A stretch of DNA of 64,000 nt, from contig NZ_JAAOIW010000007.1 of assembly GCF_011440305.1 (NCBI RefSeq), positions 62,001 through 126,000 on the forward strand, in the 5' to 3' direction. Below the pieces are notes generated by a model. The model had not been told where the DNA came from, made no database searches, and saw only the letters and a list, made by a program, of their open reading frames with translations. This DNA comes from Paenibacillus agricola (lineage in GTDB: Bacteria > Bacillota > Bacilli > Paenibacillales > NBRC-103111). Position 1 is the first letter of the stretch, and the number at the start of each line of letters is the position of its first letter. Below, piece after piece: positions 46,054-54,679 of this stretch. Both the position numbers and the translations under genes were made by a program.

Positions 46054-48189
46054 TTAATCCACTCGCTCGATTCGTACAGCGCAAATTTTGAATTCCGGCA
46101 TCCGGCTTGTGGGATCCAAAGCATCATTCGTAATCCGGTTGATCGATAGCTCCTCGCCCCAATGGAAAGGAACAAACACAGTACGAGGCTGAATGCCCTC
46201 GGTAACCTTCACTTGGAATACAAGTGACCCACGGCGGCTCGTGATCCGAATCTTGCTGTCGGTTCCCAGACCAATCTTACCGGCTAACCAAGGATGGATT
46301 TCGGCAATCGGAACGGGTGCTTTCTTATTAAGCCCTTCGGTGCGGCGCGTCTGCACCCCGCTTAAATAGTGGCCGCCCACCCGCCCTGTAGTCAGCACGA
46401 AAGGGTAGTCTTTGTCGATCGGCTCAGCCGGCATCTTCGGTGTGATCCCGAACAATCGGGCTTTACCATCTGGATGGTTAAATCGATCCTTGAACATGTA
46501 GGGGGTTCCTGGATGGCCCTTGGCGGGGCATGGCCAAAAGATCCCTTTTTCCTGGATTAATCGTTCATAGGTGATCCCGCTATAATCGGCCTTGCCGCCT
46601 GCTGTTGCCAGAGCCAGCTCGTTGAATACATCCTCGATACCCTCATATTGAAAATAGCGGCCGCGGCCTAGCGCGTCGGCAAGCTCAGAGATGAAGCGAT
46701 AATCCAGCTTGCTGTTGCCCGGCGACTCGAGCACCTGCGCTCTGTGGAACACGCGGCCCTCCAGGTTGGTCAACGTGCCTTCCCCTTCGAGGAAGGAGGA
46801 GCCGGGAAGCAGCCAATGCGCATACTTCGCTGTTTCGCTTTCGAAGAGGTCTACGACAACCAGCAGCTCCAGCTTTTTCAAAGCCCTTTCGACCAAGGAG
46901 CTGTTAGGGCTGGATACAATTGGATTCGAGCCCAGCACAATCATCGCTTTAATTTCGCCCTCGTCGATCTTTTGCAGCATTTCATATGCTGATACGCCTT
47001 TACCGGGAAGCTCCTCCGGCTCAATCCCCCATACCTTCGCCACATATTCGCGTGCCGCCGGATCTTCGATCAGCCGGTACCCTGGCAATTGGTCAGCCTT
47101 TTGCCCGTGCTCACGGCCGCCTTGACCATTAGCTTGGCCGGTAATCGTGCCAAACCCACAGCCTTTTCTGCCAATTTTTCCGGTAATGAGTGCAAGATTG
47201 ATATAGTTCAAGGTGTTTTCTACACCGTTGACCTGCTGCTCCAGCCCGCGTGCGGTTAAGACGATACCTGTCTCGGCTTTAGCAAAGCCTCGCGCAATCG
47301 TACGGACAACACCTTCCAGAACACCAGTCAGCGCTTCCACCCTCGCTGCTGTATACGGCTTTACGGTTTCGGAAAGCTGGTCCAGTCCAACAGTGCGCTC
47401 TCTAACGAAGCTTTCCGCATGAAGCCGCTCGGTCAGGATGACGTTCAGCAGTCCATTGATGAAGACCGAATCAAAACCAGGCTGCAGCCGAACATGGATA
47501 TCAGCCAGCTTGGAGGTCATCGTATTGCGTGGATCTATCGTAACGATGATAGCCCCGTTTTTCTTCGCTTCCATTAAATAGGGCATCATCGTCGGCTGGC
47601 ATTCCGCGATATTCGTGCCGGCTAATATAATATATTTGGCATGAGGAATTTCCGAAAGCGGCATCGGCATCCCGCGGTCAATCCCAAAGGCCTGGTTGCT
47701 GGCTGCGGCTGCGGACGACATGCAATACCGGCCGTTATAATCGATATATTTGGAGCGAAGCGCAACGCGTGTAAATTTGCCCAGCAAATAGCTGACCTCG
47801 TTCGTAAGCGATCCGCCTCCATAGACGGATACTGCGTCGTTGCCATACTTAGCTTGGATCTCTTGGATTCGGCTGGCGATATCCTTGTAGGCGTCCTTCC
47901 AGGATGCCTGCTGCCAAGCGCCTGCCTGCGGACGGGAGCGATCAGCCTTATATAGAGGCTCCAATATTCGCTCTGAATGGAGCACATGCTCCAAGGATAG
48001 CAGCCCTTTTTGGCATAGCCGCCCGGTTGCTACCGGAAAGTCCGGGCTCGGTTTCACTACGAGGCCCGGACTTTTTTCACTAGGAAGCAGCATCAAGCTA
48101 CATTGCATACTACAAAAGCAGCAGTGGGATGTTAAAGTTTTATTCGCTACATTCGTTGTGGTCACAGCTATAGGTACAATCGCGGCCAT
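46054..48189 (-). CDS. nasC: Assimilatory nitrate reductase catalytic subunit
   Basis: A 711-residue molybdenum enzyme that reduces nitrate to nitrite in the cytoplasm. The N-terminal [4Fe-4S] cluster cysteines are CCFCSMQC and the later CQKG. Molybdopterin-binding regions include YNGRYCMSSAAAASNQAFG (the active-site region), LAGTNIAECQPTMMPYL and GQANGQGGREHG. No C-terminal [2Fe-2S] domain is present. Electrons must come from another protein; no NasB-type reductase gene is seen here. It is the last gene of the narK-nirB-nirD-nasC operon, 29 bases after nirD. Confidence 0.94.
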   Translation of the reverse strand: MAAIVPIAVTTTNVANKTLTSHCCFCSMQCSLMLLPSEKSPGLVVKPSPDFPVATGRLCQKGLLSLEHVLHSERILEPLYKADRSRPQAGAWQQASWKDAYKDIASRIQEIQAKYGNDAVSVYGGGSLTNEVSYLLGKFTRVALRSKYIDYNGRYCMSSAAAASNQAFGIDRGMPMPLSEIPHAKYIILAGTNIAECQPTMMPYLMEAKKNGAIIVTIDPRNTMTSKLADIHVRLQPGFDSVFINGLLNVILTERLHAESFVRERTVGLDQLSETVKPYTAARVEALTGVLEGVVRTIARGFAKAETGIVLTARGLEQQVNGVENTLNYINLALITGKIGRKGCGFGTITGQANGQGGREHGQKADQLPGYRLIEDPAAREYVAKVWGIEPEELPGKGVSAYEMLQKIDEGEIKAMIVLGSNPIVSSPNSSLVERALKKLELLVVVDLFESETAKYAHWLLPGSSFLEGEGTLTNLEGRVFHRAQVLESPGNSKLDYRFISELADALGRGRYFQYEGIEDVFNELALATAGGKADYSGITYERLIQEKGIFWPCPAKGHPGTPYMFKDRFNHPDGKARLFGITPKMPAEPIDKDYPFVLTTGRVGGHYLSGVQTRRTEGLNKKAPVPIAEIHPWLAGKIGLGTDSKIRITSRRGSLVFQVKVTEGIQPRTVFVPFHWGEELSINRITNDALDPTSRMPEFKICAVRIERVD

Positions 48190-48218
48190 CCCTCATCACA
48201 CTCCTGCTTGAATTCTCA

Positions 48219-48566
48219 TTAGCTGGCCAGCTCTTCAGCCTTTGGAAATCCAATAAACACGATTCCATTCTCAATCTTGGTGCTGTAAGTGCGTACACAG
48301 CCTGTATCTGGCGCTTGTACTAGTCCTGTGGAAAGGTCGATCTTGCGGTCATGCATCGGGCAAAAGACGTGGTCGTCGCAGACGATCCCTTCCGCCAATA
48401 CACCCTCTTTATGTGGACACCGATTCTGGATTGCCTTGATCTTGCCGCTGCTTAGTTTGAACAACGCCACTTCCTCGCCCTGGTAACGTATGGTTTTTCC
48501 TGTGGCAACAGTAAGCCCGTCGTACGCAACCGCACTTACCCAGGTTACATGGTTATCCATTCCCAT
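48219..48566 (-). CDS. nirD: Nitrite reductase small subunit (Rieske-type)
   Basis: A 115-residue Rieske-fold protein that partners NirB. Cluster motifs CPHKEG and CPMHDRKI are present, so a [2Fe-2S] centre may bind, although many NirD proteins lack it. ATG 48566 follows AGGAG with 8-base spacing; ATG 48560 is the next option and longer starts to 48602 are less likely. It lies 79 bases after nirB and 29 before nasC in the nitrate operon. Confidence 0.92.
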   Translation of the reverse strand: MGMDNHVTWVSAVAYDGLTVATGKTIRYQGEEVALFKLSSGKIKAIQNRCPHKEGVLAEGIVCDDHVFCPMHDRKIDLSTGLVQAPDTGCVRTYSTKIENGIVFIGFPKAEELAS

Positions 48567-48645
48567 TTCCCTCACTCCTTTTGGCATCCTTGTATTCATC
48601 ACCTTCGATCGATCAATTGATTCACCCTAACCACTTCAGTACACT

Positions 48646-51066
48646 CTATGTTAATTCGACCACTTCATATAGATCCTTTTGAATCTTTTCACTTTCGATC
48701 GCTTGCTTCCAAGGGTCTGATGTGACAGACAGTGCAAGATTCATCCGTTCACATAATTCCTTGCGCATTTCTTCATTCCTAACAACCTGACGTATAGGCT
48801 CGATGCCAATACGATTGACCCATTCACTTGTACGCTCTCCATACTTGGCATTTTCGCGGTAATACTGCAGATAGGCTTCAGTGTACTCAATAACCTCTTC
48901 CTCCGTCTTGATGGTTACCAGCAAATCACCTGCTCGAACCTTCACACCGCCATTTCCGCCAGCATAAAGCTCCCATCCACCATCAATCGCTACAACACCA
49001 AGGTCTTTGATCACAGATTCTGCGCAATTTCTCGGGCAGCCGGAAACCGCCATTTTCACTTTTGCAGGTGTGTTCAGGCGTTCGAATCTTTTTTCCAGCT
49101 GAATCCCCATTCCCATCGCATCCGCTGTGCCGAATCGGCAGTAGTCGGAGCCTACGCAGGTTTTGACCGTCCGAAGTGATTTTCCGTAAGCATAACCCGA
49201 TGGCATATCCAGCTCTGCCCATATACTGGTAAGATCCTCTTTCTTGACTCCGAATAAATCGATCCGTTGCCCACCTGTAAATTTCAATGTAGGTACATTA
49301 AATTTCTCCGCCACCTCAGCGATCCGTTTCAATTCAGCTGGGCTGGTCACGCCCCCATATATGCGAGGCACCACAGAATAGGTTCCATCCTTCTGGATAT
49401 TAGCATGCATCCGTTCATTCACGAAACGCGAGCTTGGGTCATCTTTATACGAAGCAGGCGTTACCATCCCCAAATAATAATTAAGCGCTGGTCGGCACTT
49501 GGAGCAGCCTTCCTCATTCTTCCACCCAAGAACATTCATAACCTCGCGTACATGGCTTAAATTTTTGGAGCGAATCGCCTCTACAATTTCCTCCCGGGAA
49601 TGATCTGTACAGCCGCACATCGTTTCTTTGACAGCCGTTTTATCATAGGAATCGCCCAAGGTATAAGCTAGCAGGTCACTCACAAGCGGCTTACAGCCTC
49701 CACAGGAGCGAGATGCCGTCGTACAGTTTTTCACTTCATCTATAGAAGTAAGGCCCTGGTCCCTAATAGCGGAGCAAATCGTCCCTTTCGTCACGCCGTT
49801 ACAGCCGCAAATAATCGTATCGTCACTCATTTCGCCAATGCCCGCATCGGCTTTATCGGATGAATCCTTTAAGATCGAGGTTTTCTCCATAGTCGCAATA
49901 TCGGTTCCACTGCGAATCATTTGCATCAACCGAGTGCCGTCTGCTGTATCCCCGAATAATACGGCACCTACAATTTTATTGTCCTTAATCACTACCTTCT
50001 TGTAAATCCCGGAAAATTCATCATGTACACGAATCGTTTTGGTGCCTTCGGCTTCCATAAATTTTCCGCCTGAGAACACATCAACCCCAGCTACTTTGAG
50101 CTTCGTATATACAAGCGAGCCCTCATACGGTCCTGTTTCCACATCTGCCAAATGTTTGGCCAGCACGGCACCTTGCTCATACAGTGGAGCTACGAGGCCA
50201 TAGGCGACACCCCGATGCATCGCGCATTCGCCAACCGCATAAATATCGGGCATGCTCGTTTGCAAATAATCGTTGACCACGATGCCAGGATTCAGCTCCA
50301 GCCCTGCTTTGCGGGCAATATCGACATTGGGGCGAATCCCAACGGCCATAACGACCAGGTCAGCCTCGGCTACGGTACCATCCTTGAATTTCAAACCCGT
50401 TACCCGCTTACCGCCAACAATCTCCGCCGATTGCTTGCCCAGCAGGAAATTCATCCCTTGGGCTTCTAATGATTCCTGCAGCATCTTCGAGGCGGTGCGG
50501 TCTAGCTGGCGCTCCATGATCGCATCCACGATATGCACAACATCTACCTGCATGCCTAAGTTAAGGAAGCCCCTTGCAGCTTCAAGCCCCAGAAGCCCGC
50601 CGCCAATAACGACGGCTTTCTTATACTTCTTCGCGGCGTCTATCATAATCTCGCAATCGCGAATCGTCCGGTAGGCCATGACACCATCCTTGTCGGCACC
50701 CGGCAATGGAAGCATAAACGGGTTAGAGCCTGTTGCTAACAGCAATTTATCATAAGAAACGGTGATGCCTTGGTCACTGGTTATTGTTCGTGCTTCGGTG
50801 TCAATATCTGTGATGGTTTGGCCTGTATATAAGGTAATGTTATTGGCTTTGTACCAGTCATAAGGATGGATCACAATATCATCAACAGTGGAATCACCGG
50901 CTAATACATAAGATAACAAAATACGATTATAGTTGGGATGCGGTTCGCTGCCGAAAATCGTAATTTCGTATTTATCAGGAGCCAGCTTGAGCAAATGCTC
51001 GAGTGTATTCACACCCGCCATACCATTTCCTACTAATACCAGCTTTTGTTTGTTTGTGTTTGTCAT
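48646..51066 (-). CDS. nirB: NAD(P)H-dependent nitrite reductase large subunit
   Basis: An 806-residue enzyme that reduces nitrite to ammonium with six electrons. In order: FAD/NAD domain (LVLVGNGMAGVNTLE), two BFD-type [2Fe-2S] segments (CGCNGVTKG and CGCTDHS with later Cys pairs), ferredoxin-like half-domain, and the siroheme/[4Fe-4S] region with TCVGSDYCRFG and SGCPRNCAES supplying the four Cys. Length is standard. Second gene of the nitrate operon; siroheme genes are not in the window. Confidence 0.95.
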   Translation of the reverse strand: MTNTNKQKLVLVGNGMAGVNTLEHLLKLAPDKYEITIFGSEPHPNYNRILLSYVLAGDSTVDDIVIHPYDWYKANNITLYTGQTITDIDTEARTITSDQGITVSYDKLLLATGSNPFMLPLPGADKDGVMAYRTIRDCEIMIDAAKKYKKAVVIGGGLLGLEAARGFLNLGMQVDVVHIVDAIMERQLDRTASKMLQESLEAQGMNFLLGKQSAEIVGGKRVTGLKFKDGTVAEADLVVMAVGIRPNVDIARKAGLELNPGIVVNDYLQTSMPDIYAVGECAMHRGVAYGLVAPLYEQGAVLAKHLADVETGPYEGSLVYTKLKVAGVDVFSGGKFMEAEGTKTIRVHDEFSGIYKKVVIKDNKIVGAVLFGDTADGTRLMQMIRSGTDIATMEKTSILKDSSDKADAGIGEMSDDTIICGCNGVTKGTICSAIRDQGLTSIDEVKNCTTASRSCGGCKPLVSDLLAYTLGDSYDKTAVKETMCGCTDHSREEIVEAIRSKNLSHVREVMNVLGWKNEEGCSKCRPALNYYLGMVTPASYKDDPSSRFVNERMHANIQKDGTYSVVPRIYGGVTSPAELKRIAEVAEKFNVPTLKFTGGQRIDLFGVKKEDLTSIWAELDMPSGYAYGKSLRTVKTCVGSDYCRFGTADAMGMGIQLEKRFERLNTPAKVKMAVSGCPRNCAESVIKDLGVVAIDGGWELYAGGNGGVKVRAGDLLVTIKTEEEVIEYTEAYLQYYRENAKYGERTSEWVNRIGIEPIRQVVRNEEMRKELCERMNLALSVTSDPWKQAIESEKIQKDLYEVVELT

Positions 51067-51151
51067 GCAAGATCATCCTTCCTTATTTGAACCTGTTCAA
51101 GCCTCTATTTAGCAACAAGTTACCTGCAAGCATCCATTAGATAGACATCCA

Positions 51152-52393
51152 TTAAGCTTCAGCTCTTAAACCTTCACCAGAAGCTATTTTCGCTTTTCCA
51201 CCCTCACCAATCCAAGTGCGTTTCCATTGTGTTTGAACGACGGCTACCAAAATAACGGAGGCGATGGCGATCACGCTTAGAACCATGAAGCCTGATGTGA
51301 AGGAGCCTGTGGAAAGCTTCAAATTGCCTAGGATTTTGGGAAGGAAGAACCCACCTAAGCCACCTGCTGCACCCACGATTCCGGTAATAATTCCAATTTC
51401 TGCACCAAACCGTTGGGGAATCAACTGGAATACCGAGCCATTCCCTGCCCCTAGGCACATCATCGCTATGAATAACATGATAGTTGTCATGGTAAGGCTT
51501 GGTAATGTAGAGATACCTACCATCATCACAGCAACTACCGAATATAGAACCATCAGCATGCGGATGCCACCAATTTTATCAGCAAGCCATCCACCCACCG
51601 GACGGAAGAAGCTGCCGCCAATTACACAGATAGTTGTAAAATCCGCCGCTTGTATAGGCGCTAATCCATACTGGGAGTTGAAGAAAATCGTTAGGTAGGT
51701 AGACATCCCCACAAAGCCCCCGAAGGTGACGCTGTACAAAATACAGAACAACCACGAATCCTTTTGCTTCAATACATTGCCGTAATCGACCAGTTTCTTG
51801 GGCGCAGGCTGGTTAGGGCTATCCTTAGCCATAATGCTGAATACGATAAACGTAATAACAATAGGAATCATCGCTATGCCGAATACCACATGCCAATCTC
51901 CGTAATGCTGGGCGAGCCGGTTAGCGAACAAGGTAGCGAAGATCGTGCCGCTATTCCCCGCTCCAGCTATACCCATGGCGAGCCCTTGATGCTGCGGCGG
52001 ATACCAACGGCTTGCTAGTGGAAGTGCCGCTGCAAAGCTTGCTCCTGCAATCCCCAGCATTAAAGCAACGAAGTAAATTTCCGTCATCGAGGTAGCGAAC
52101 TGCCAGCCTACAAACAAAGGGACTAAGGTTAAGCCTAATCCGATTTGCCCTGTTAGCTTGGGACCGATTCGATCTGTCATAAAACCTAACACCAACCGCA
52201 GAATGGAGCCCCCTAATACAGGAAGAGCGACTAAATTAGCTATTTGGGCGGCATTCAGATTGAAGTCCTTGCTGATAATAACGGCAAGCGGTCCAAGCAA
52301 TACCCACACCATAAAGCTGATGTCAAAATAAAGAAATGAACTGAATAATGACCCCTTATGCCCGCTTTGCAAAAAACTTTTCGTATCCACCAC
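51152..52393 (-). CDS. narK: Nitrate/nitrite transporter (NarK/NasA family, MFS)
   Basis: A 413-residue, twelve-helix carrier of the NNP family. It contains the family nitrate signatures GIAGAGNSGTIFATLFANRL and MMCLGAGNGSVFQLIPQRF, short cores GAGNSG and GAGNGS, and RLVLGFMTDRIGPK after helix 2. The start is GTG 52393, seven bases after AGAGGGG; an in-frame ATG at 52411 overlaps that site. It is the first gene of the operon, preceded by a 290-base leader with two antitermination modules. Confidence 0.93.
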   Translation of the reverse strand: MVDTKSFLQSGHKGSLFSSFLYFDISFMVWVLLGPLAVIISKDFNLNAAQIANLVALPVLGGSILRLVLGFMTDRIGPKLTGQIGLGLTLVPLFVGWQFATSMTEIYFVALMLGIAGASFAAALPLASRWYPPQHQGLAMGIAGAGNSGTIFATLFANRLAQHYGDWHVVFGIAMIPIVITFIVFSIMAKDSPNQPAPKKLVDYGNVLKQKDSWLFCILYSVTFGGFVGMSTYLTIFFNSQYGLAPIQAADFTTICVIGGSFFRPVGGWLADKIGGIRMLMVLYSVVAVMMVGISTLPSLTMTTIMLFIAMMCLGAGNGSVFQLIPQRFGAEIGIITGIVGAAGGLGGFFLPKILGNLKLSTGSFTSGFMVLSVIAIASVILVAVVQTQWKRTWIGEGGKAKIASGEGLRAEA

Positions 52394-52429
52394 ATTAATT
52401 CCCCTCTTCATATCAAATAATGGTTGAAT

Positions 52430-52513
52430 AAAAAGAAGCCGACGAACAGACCGCTACTTAAGCGGAACAGTTAGTCGGCCCCATTGCCGTTGCCAGCCAC
52501 GCCATCGTGGCTG
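52430..52513 (-). promoter_or_regulatory. Second ANTAR-type hairpin pair with terminator in the narK leader
   Basis: Hairpin P1' (52494-52513): stem CAGCCAC/GTGGCTG, loop GATGGC. Hairpin P2' (52476-52489): stem CGGC/GCCG, loop AATGGG. Terminator (52430-52479): GCCGAC/GTCGGC with inner CCGC/GCGG and tail TTCTTTTT. The 3' arm of P2' is the first part of the terminator's 5' arm, so the two exclude each other. This matches the known ANTAR target design, although the P1' loop starts with G not A. Confidence 0.65.
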
Positions 52514-52593
52514 AACCCCTACATTTCACTTGTTTCACTTGCTGAATCTCTTGCTTATGACTAAATTGCCTAACTTCTTCTAAAAATGAACAT

Positions 52594-52663
52594 AAAAAGC
52601 CTATCCGTCTACATCACTGTAAGGATAGGCATCGTTGCCATGAGGTTGACACACCATTGTGTC
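52594..52663 (-). promoter_or_regulatory. First ANTAR-type hairpin pair with terminator in the narK leader
   Basis: Hairpin P1 (52648-52663): stem GACAC/GTGTC, hexaloop AATGGT. Hairpin P2 (52625-52641): stem AUGGC/GCCUAU with one bulge, hexaloop AACGAT. Both loops have A at position 1 and G at position 4. Terminator (52594-52630): GCCTATCC/GGATAGGC with tail TTTTT. The 3' side of P2 is the terminator's 5' arm. Confidence 0.75.
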
Positions 52664-52691
52664 GGAGATATATTTGATTACTAATACGCTT

Positions 52692-52720
52692 ATTGTAAAT
52701 GCAAATGAGTTACATGTCAA
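52692..52720 (-). promoter_or_regulatory. Sigma-A promoter of the nitrate operon
   Basis: TTGACA (52715-52720), 17-base spacer and TACAAT (52692-52697) on the minus strand. Predicted transcript start near 52685. Confidence 0.8.
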
Positions 52721-52731
52721 CAAATATAACA
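52715..52731. promoter_or_regulatory. GlnR/TnrA-type binding site
   Basis: TGTTATATTTGTTGACA fits the consensus TGTNA-N7-TNACA exactly and overlaps the -35 of the nitrate operon promoter. In Bacillus and Paenibacillus such sites bind GlnR or TnrA and give nitrogen control. The overlap favours repression of narK; action on the divergent regulator gene is also possible. Confidence 0.6.
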
Positions 52732-52869
52732 CGAAATTTTATTAGCATTCAAAAATTTAGTATATCGACAATATCGACGCCTTTATGCTATATTCGTTGT
52801 TACATATATTCACACGTTTTGAACAAGTTGCCATAATGTCAATGACATTTCCTTGATGGGGGGAATTGT

Positions 52870-53517
52870 ATGCTACAATCATTTCTAATTATTGATGAGT
52901 TTGATAAAGTACGTTCCACATCAAACTTGCCACTGCGCTCTGGCACCAAACCTGGCCTAGCGCTTGCACGAAAAGAGTCTGTGCCTGAACAAATTCTTAT
53001 GGATATGGGCTTTCGTGTCCAAACCACCTCTTCCGCAAAAGAAATGGGGCTGCTTATTGGTAAAGCCGATGCCGCATTGTTATGTGTAGGTCCTGATCAA
53101 GTAGAGGGCTGGCGCAAGCGGGTGCTGGCGGTCCGCAGCTTGCCTGTGCTTTGGTGGTGTGACCAGGATACGTTTCCCAGCAATGAGTGCAAGATGGATC
53201 CAGGCATCGATGGCCTCATGGGGCCTAGTATGAGCGCGTTGGAAATCCACTGTACACTGCTGCTAAGCGTTAACCATTATTTTCAGCGCACCGAATGGCA
53301 GCAGGAGCGTGAGCAGTTGCTGTCTCGTTTGGAAGAGCGCAAATGGATCGACCAAGCAAAAAGTATTTTAAGTGAGGTCAAAGGAATATCAGAGGCCGAG
53401 GCTTATGAATTCCTGCGCAAGCAGGCTATGAATGAACGTAAACGCATGGCTGATGTAGCCACCTCTATCGTCAAGGTATATCAACTTCTGCAAGATAACA
53501 AAGGAGGTCATAAATGA
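52870..53517 (+). CDS. ANTAR-domain antitermination regulator (NasT-like)
   Basis: A 215-residue RNA-binding regulator. The N-terminal half looks like a receiver domain but has no Asp at the expected phosphorylation position (ALLCVGPDQV), so it is probably a pseudo-receiver. Residues about 155-212 form the ANTAR three-helix unit (LEERKWIDQAKSILSEVKG then EAYEFLRKQAMNERKRMADVA). ANTAR proteins bind paired hexaloop hairpins and block terminators, as in the leader opposite this gene. GGGGGGA precedes ATG 52870. A possible promoter is TCGACA-18-TATATT (52765-52794). Overlaps the next gene by 4 bases. Confidence 0.88.
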   Translation: MLQSFLIIDEFDKVRSTSNLPLRSGTKPGLALARKESVPEQILMDMGFRVQTTSSAKEMGLLIGKADAALLCVGPDQVEGWRKRVLAVRSLPVLWWCDQDTFPSNECKMDPGIDGLMGPSMSALEIHCTLLLSVNHYFQRTEWQQEREQLLSRLEERKWIDQAKSILSEVKGISEAEAYEFLRKQAMNERKRMADVATSIVKVYQLLQDNKGGHK

Positions 53518-54557
53518 TGATATCCCTATTAAAAGAAGTGGGCCGCGGCAAACGTGGAGCACGGGATCTCACTTATGAAGAAGCTCTTCGTGCTGCTGAG
53601 CTTATAGTGACTGGCTCCGCAACCCAAGCGCAAATCGGTGCTTTTCTGGTCGCAGAACGAATCAAGATGGAATCAACAGATGAGCTTCGCGCTTTTATAG
53701 ATGCCTTACGCACCAAAAGCCAGCTGTACCCGGTTCAAGGGAGCTTTGATTGTGCAGGTCCATATGACGGCCGTACACGTACATTTGTCGCCACATTGCC
53801 TACCGCCTTTGTGCTTACCGCCTGTGGACTGCCTGCAACGCTTCATGGTTCGAAGAACATGCCACCTAAATGGGGCATTACGCTCACGGACATCCTGGAG
53901 GCGTTGAAGGTGCCCGCAGCGGAAAGCTCGTATGAGGCCCTTATCGCTGCCGCAGAACGGACCGGCTTTCTGTTCGTGCCGACCGAAACCTGGTGCCCGC
54001 CACTCGGCAAGCTGCGCGAGCTGCGCAAGGAGCTAGGGCTGCGCACCGTATTTAACACCGCCGAGAAGCTGCTCCGGTTTTCCAATCCCTCTTATATGGC
54101 GATTGGTGTATTCCATGGCACGGTTTTCGAGAAAATTACTAATCTGCTCATTGAGCTTGGCATTAACAACGGGATTGTCGTGCAAGGCATGGAGGGTTCT
54201 GAGGATTTAGGCGTAGATAAACGCACCCGCACCTTTATCATCAGGAATGGCGTAAGCGAGCTGTTCATTATTGACCCGGAAATGTTCGAGCTCTTGGTGG
54301 AGGTCCCTGTTGTTGAATGGACAGCCGAGCTTCAGGCACAAACGACCCTATCTGTACTAAAAGGCGAAGCTGAGCTTCCTTATCTAAACGCGGTGCTCTT
54401 AAACAGCGCTGTCCGTTTGTGGATCGGCGAGAAGGCCGGCTCCATCGAAGAGGGCATTTATCTCGCTCGCCACGCGATTGAGCAGGGCCATGCCCTGAAG
54501 AAATACCAGGAATGGGCCGAAGCGCTGGAGACGGCAAAATTGACTACTGCTCCATAG
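53514..54557 (+). CDS. TrpD2/YbiB-type anthranilate phosphoribosyltransferase homologue
   Basis: A 347-residue protein with the TrpD fold: helical N-domain (LTYEEALRAAELIVTGSATQAQIGAF, core ATQAQIGAFLVAERIK) and alpha/beta domain. The PRPP loop GTGGD of true TrpD is replaced by GPYDGRTRTF, and LPATLHGSKNMPPKWG follows. This marks the TrpD2/YbiB branch, whose E. coli member binds nucleic acid rather than making tryptophan. The start overlaps the ANTAR gene by ATGA, implying coupled translation. It is closed by its own terminator. A role in the nitrate antitermination system is suggested by context only. Confidence 0.8.
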   Translation: MMISLLKEVGRGKRGARDLTYEEALRAAELIVTGSATQAQIGAFLVAERIKMESTDELRAFIDALRTKSQLYPVQGSFDCAGPYDGRTRTFVATLPTAFVLTACGLPATLHGSKNMPPKWGITLTDILEALKVPAAESSYEALIAAAERTGFLFVPTETWCPPLGKLRELRKELGLRTVFNTAEKLLRFSNPSYMAIGVFHGTVFEKITNLLIELGINNGIVVQGMEGSEDLGVDKRTRTFIIRNGVSELFIIDPEMFELLVEVPVVEWTAELQAQTTLSVLKGEAELPYLNAVLLNSAVRLWIGEKAGSIEEGIYLARHAIEQGHALKKYQEWAEALETAKLTTAP

Positions 54558-54592
54558 TGGATTACCCAATAGCACCCACATGTCAATAGGAG

Positions 54593-54624
54593 GAGCCACC
54601 CAAGAAAGCTGGTGGCTCTTTTTT
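54593..54624 (+). terminator. Terminator of the ANTAR-TrpD2 operon
   Basis: GAGCCACC/GGTGGCTC hairpin with a 10-base loop and TTTTTT tail, 36 bases after the TrpD2 stop codon. Confidence 0.88.
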
Positions 54625-54679
54625 GCCGTTAATCCATACTTCAACCTAGGGGGAAATATGGGGTTTTATGGTGGGGTTC

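Noticed and set aside
46054-52411. Respiratory rather than assimilatory nitrate reduction
   Set aside because: The Mo subunit is soluble, 711 residues and without NarHJI partners, and it sits with NirBD; this is the assimilatory layout.
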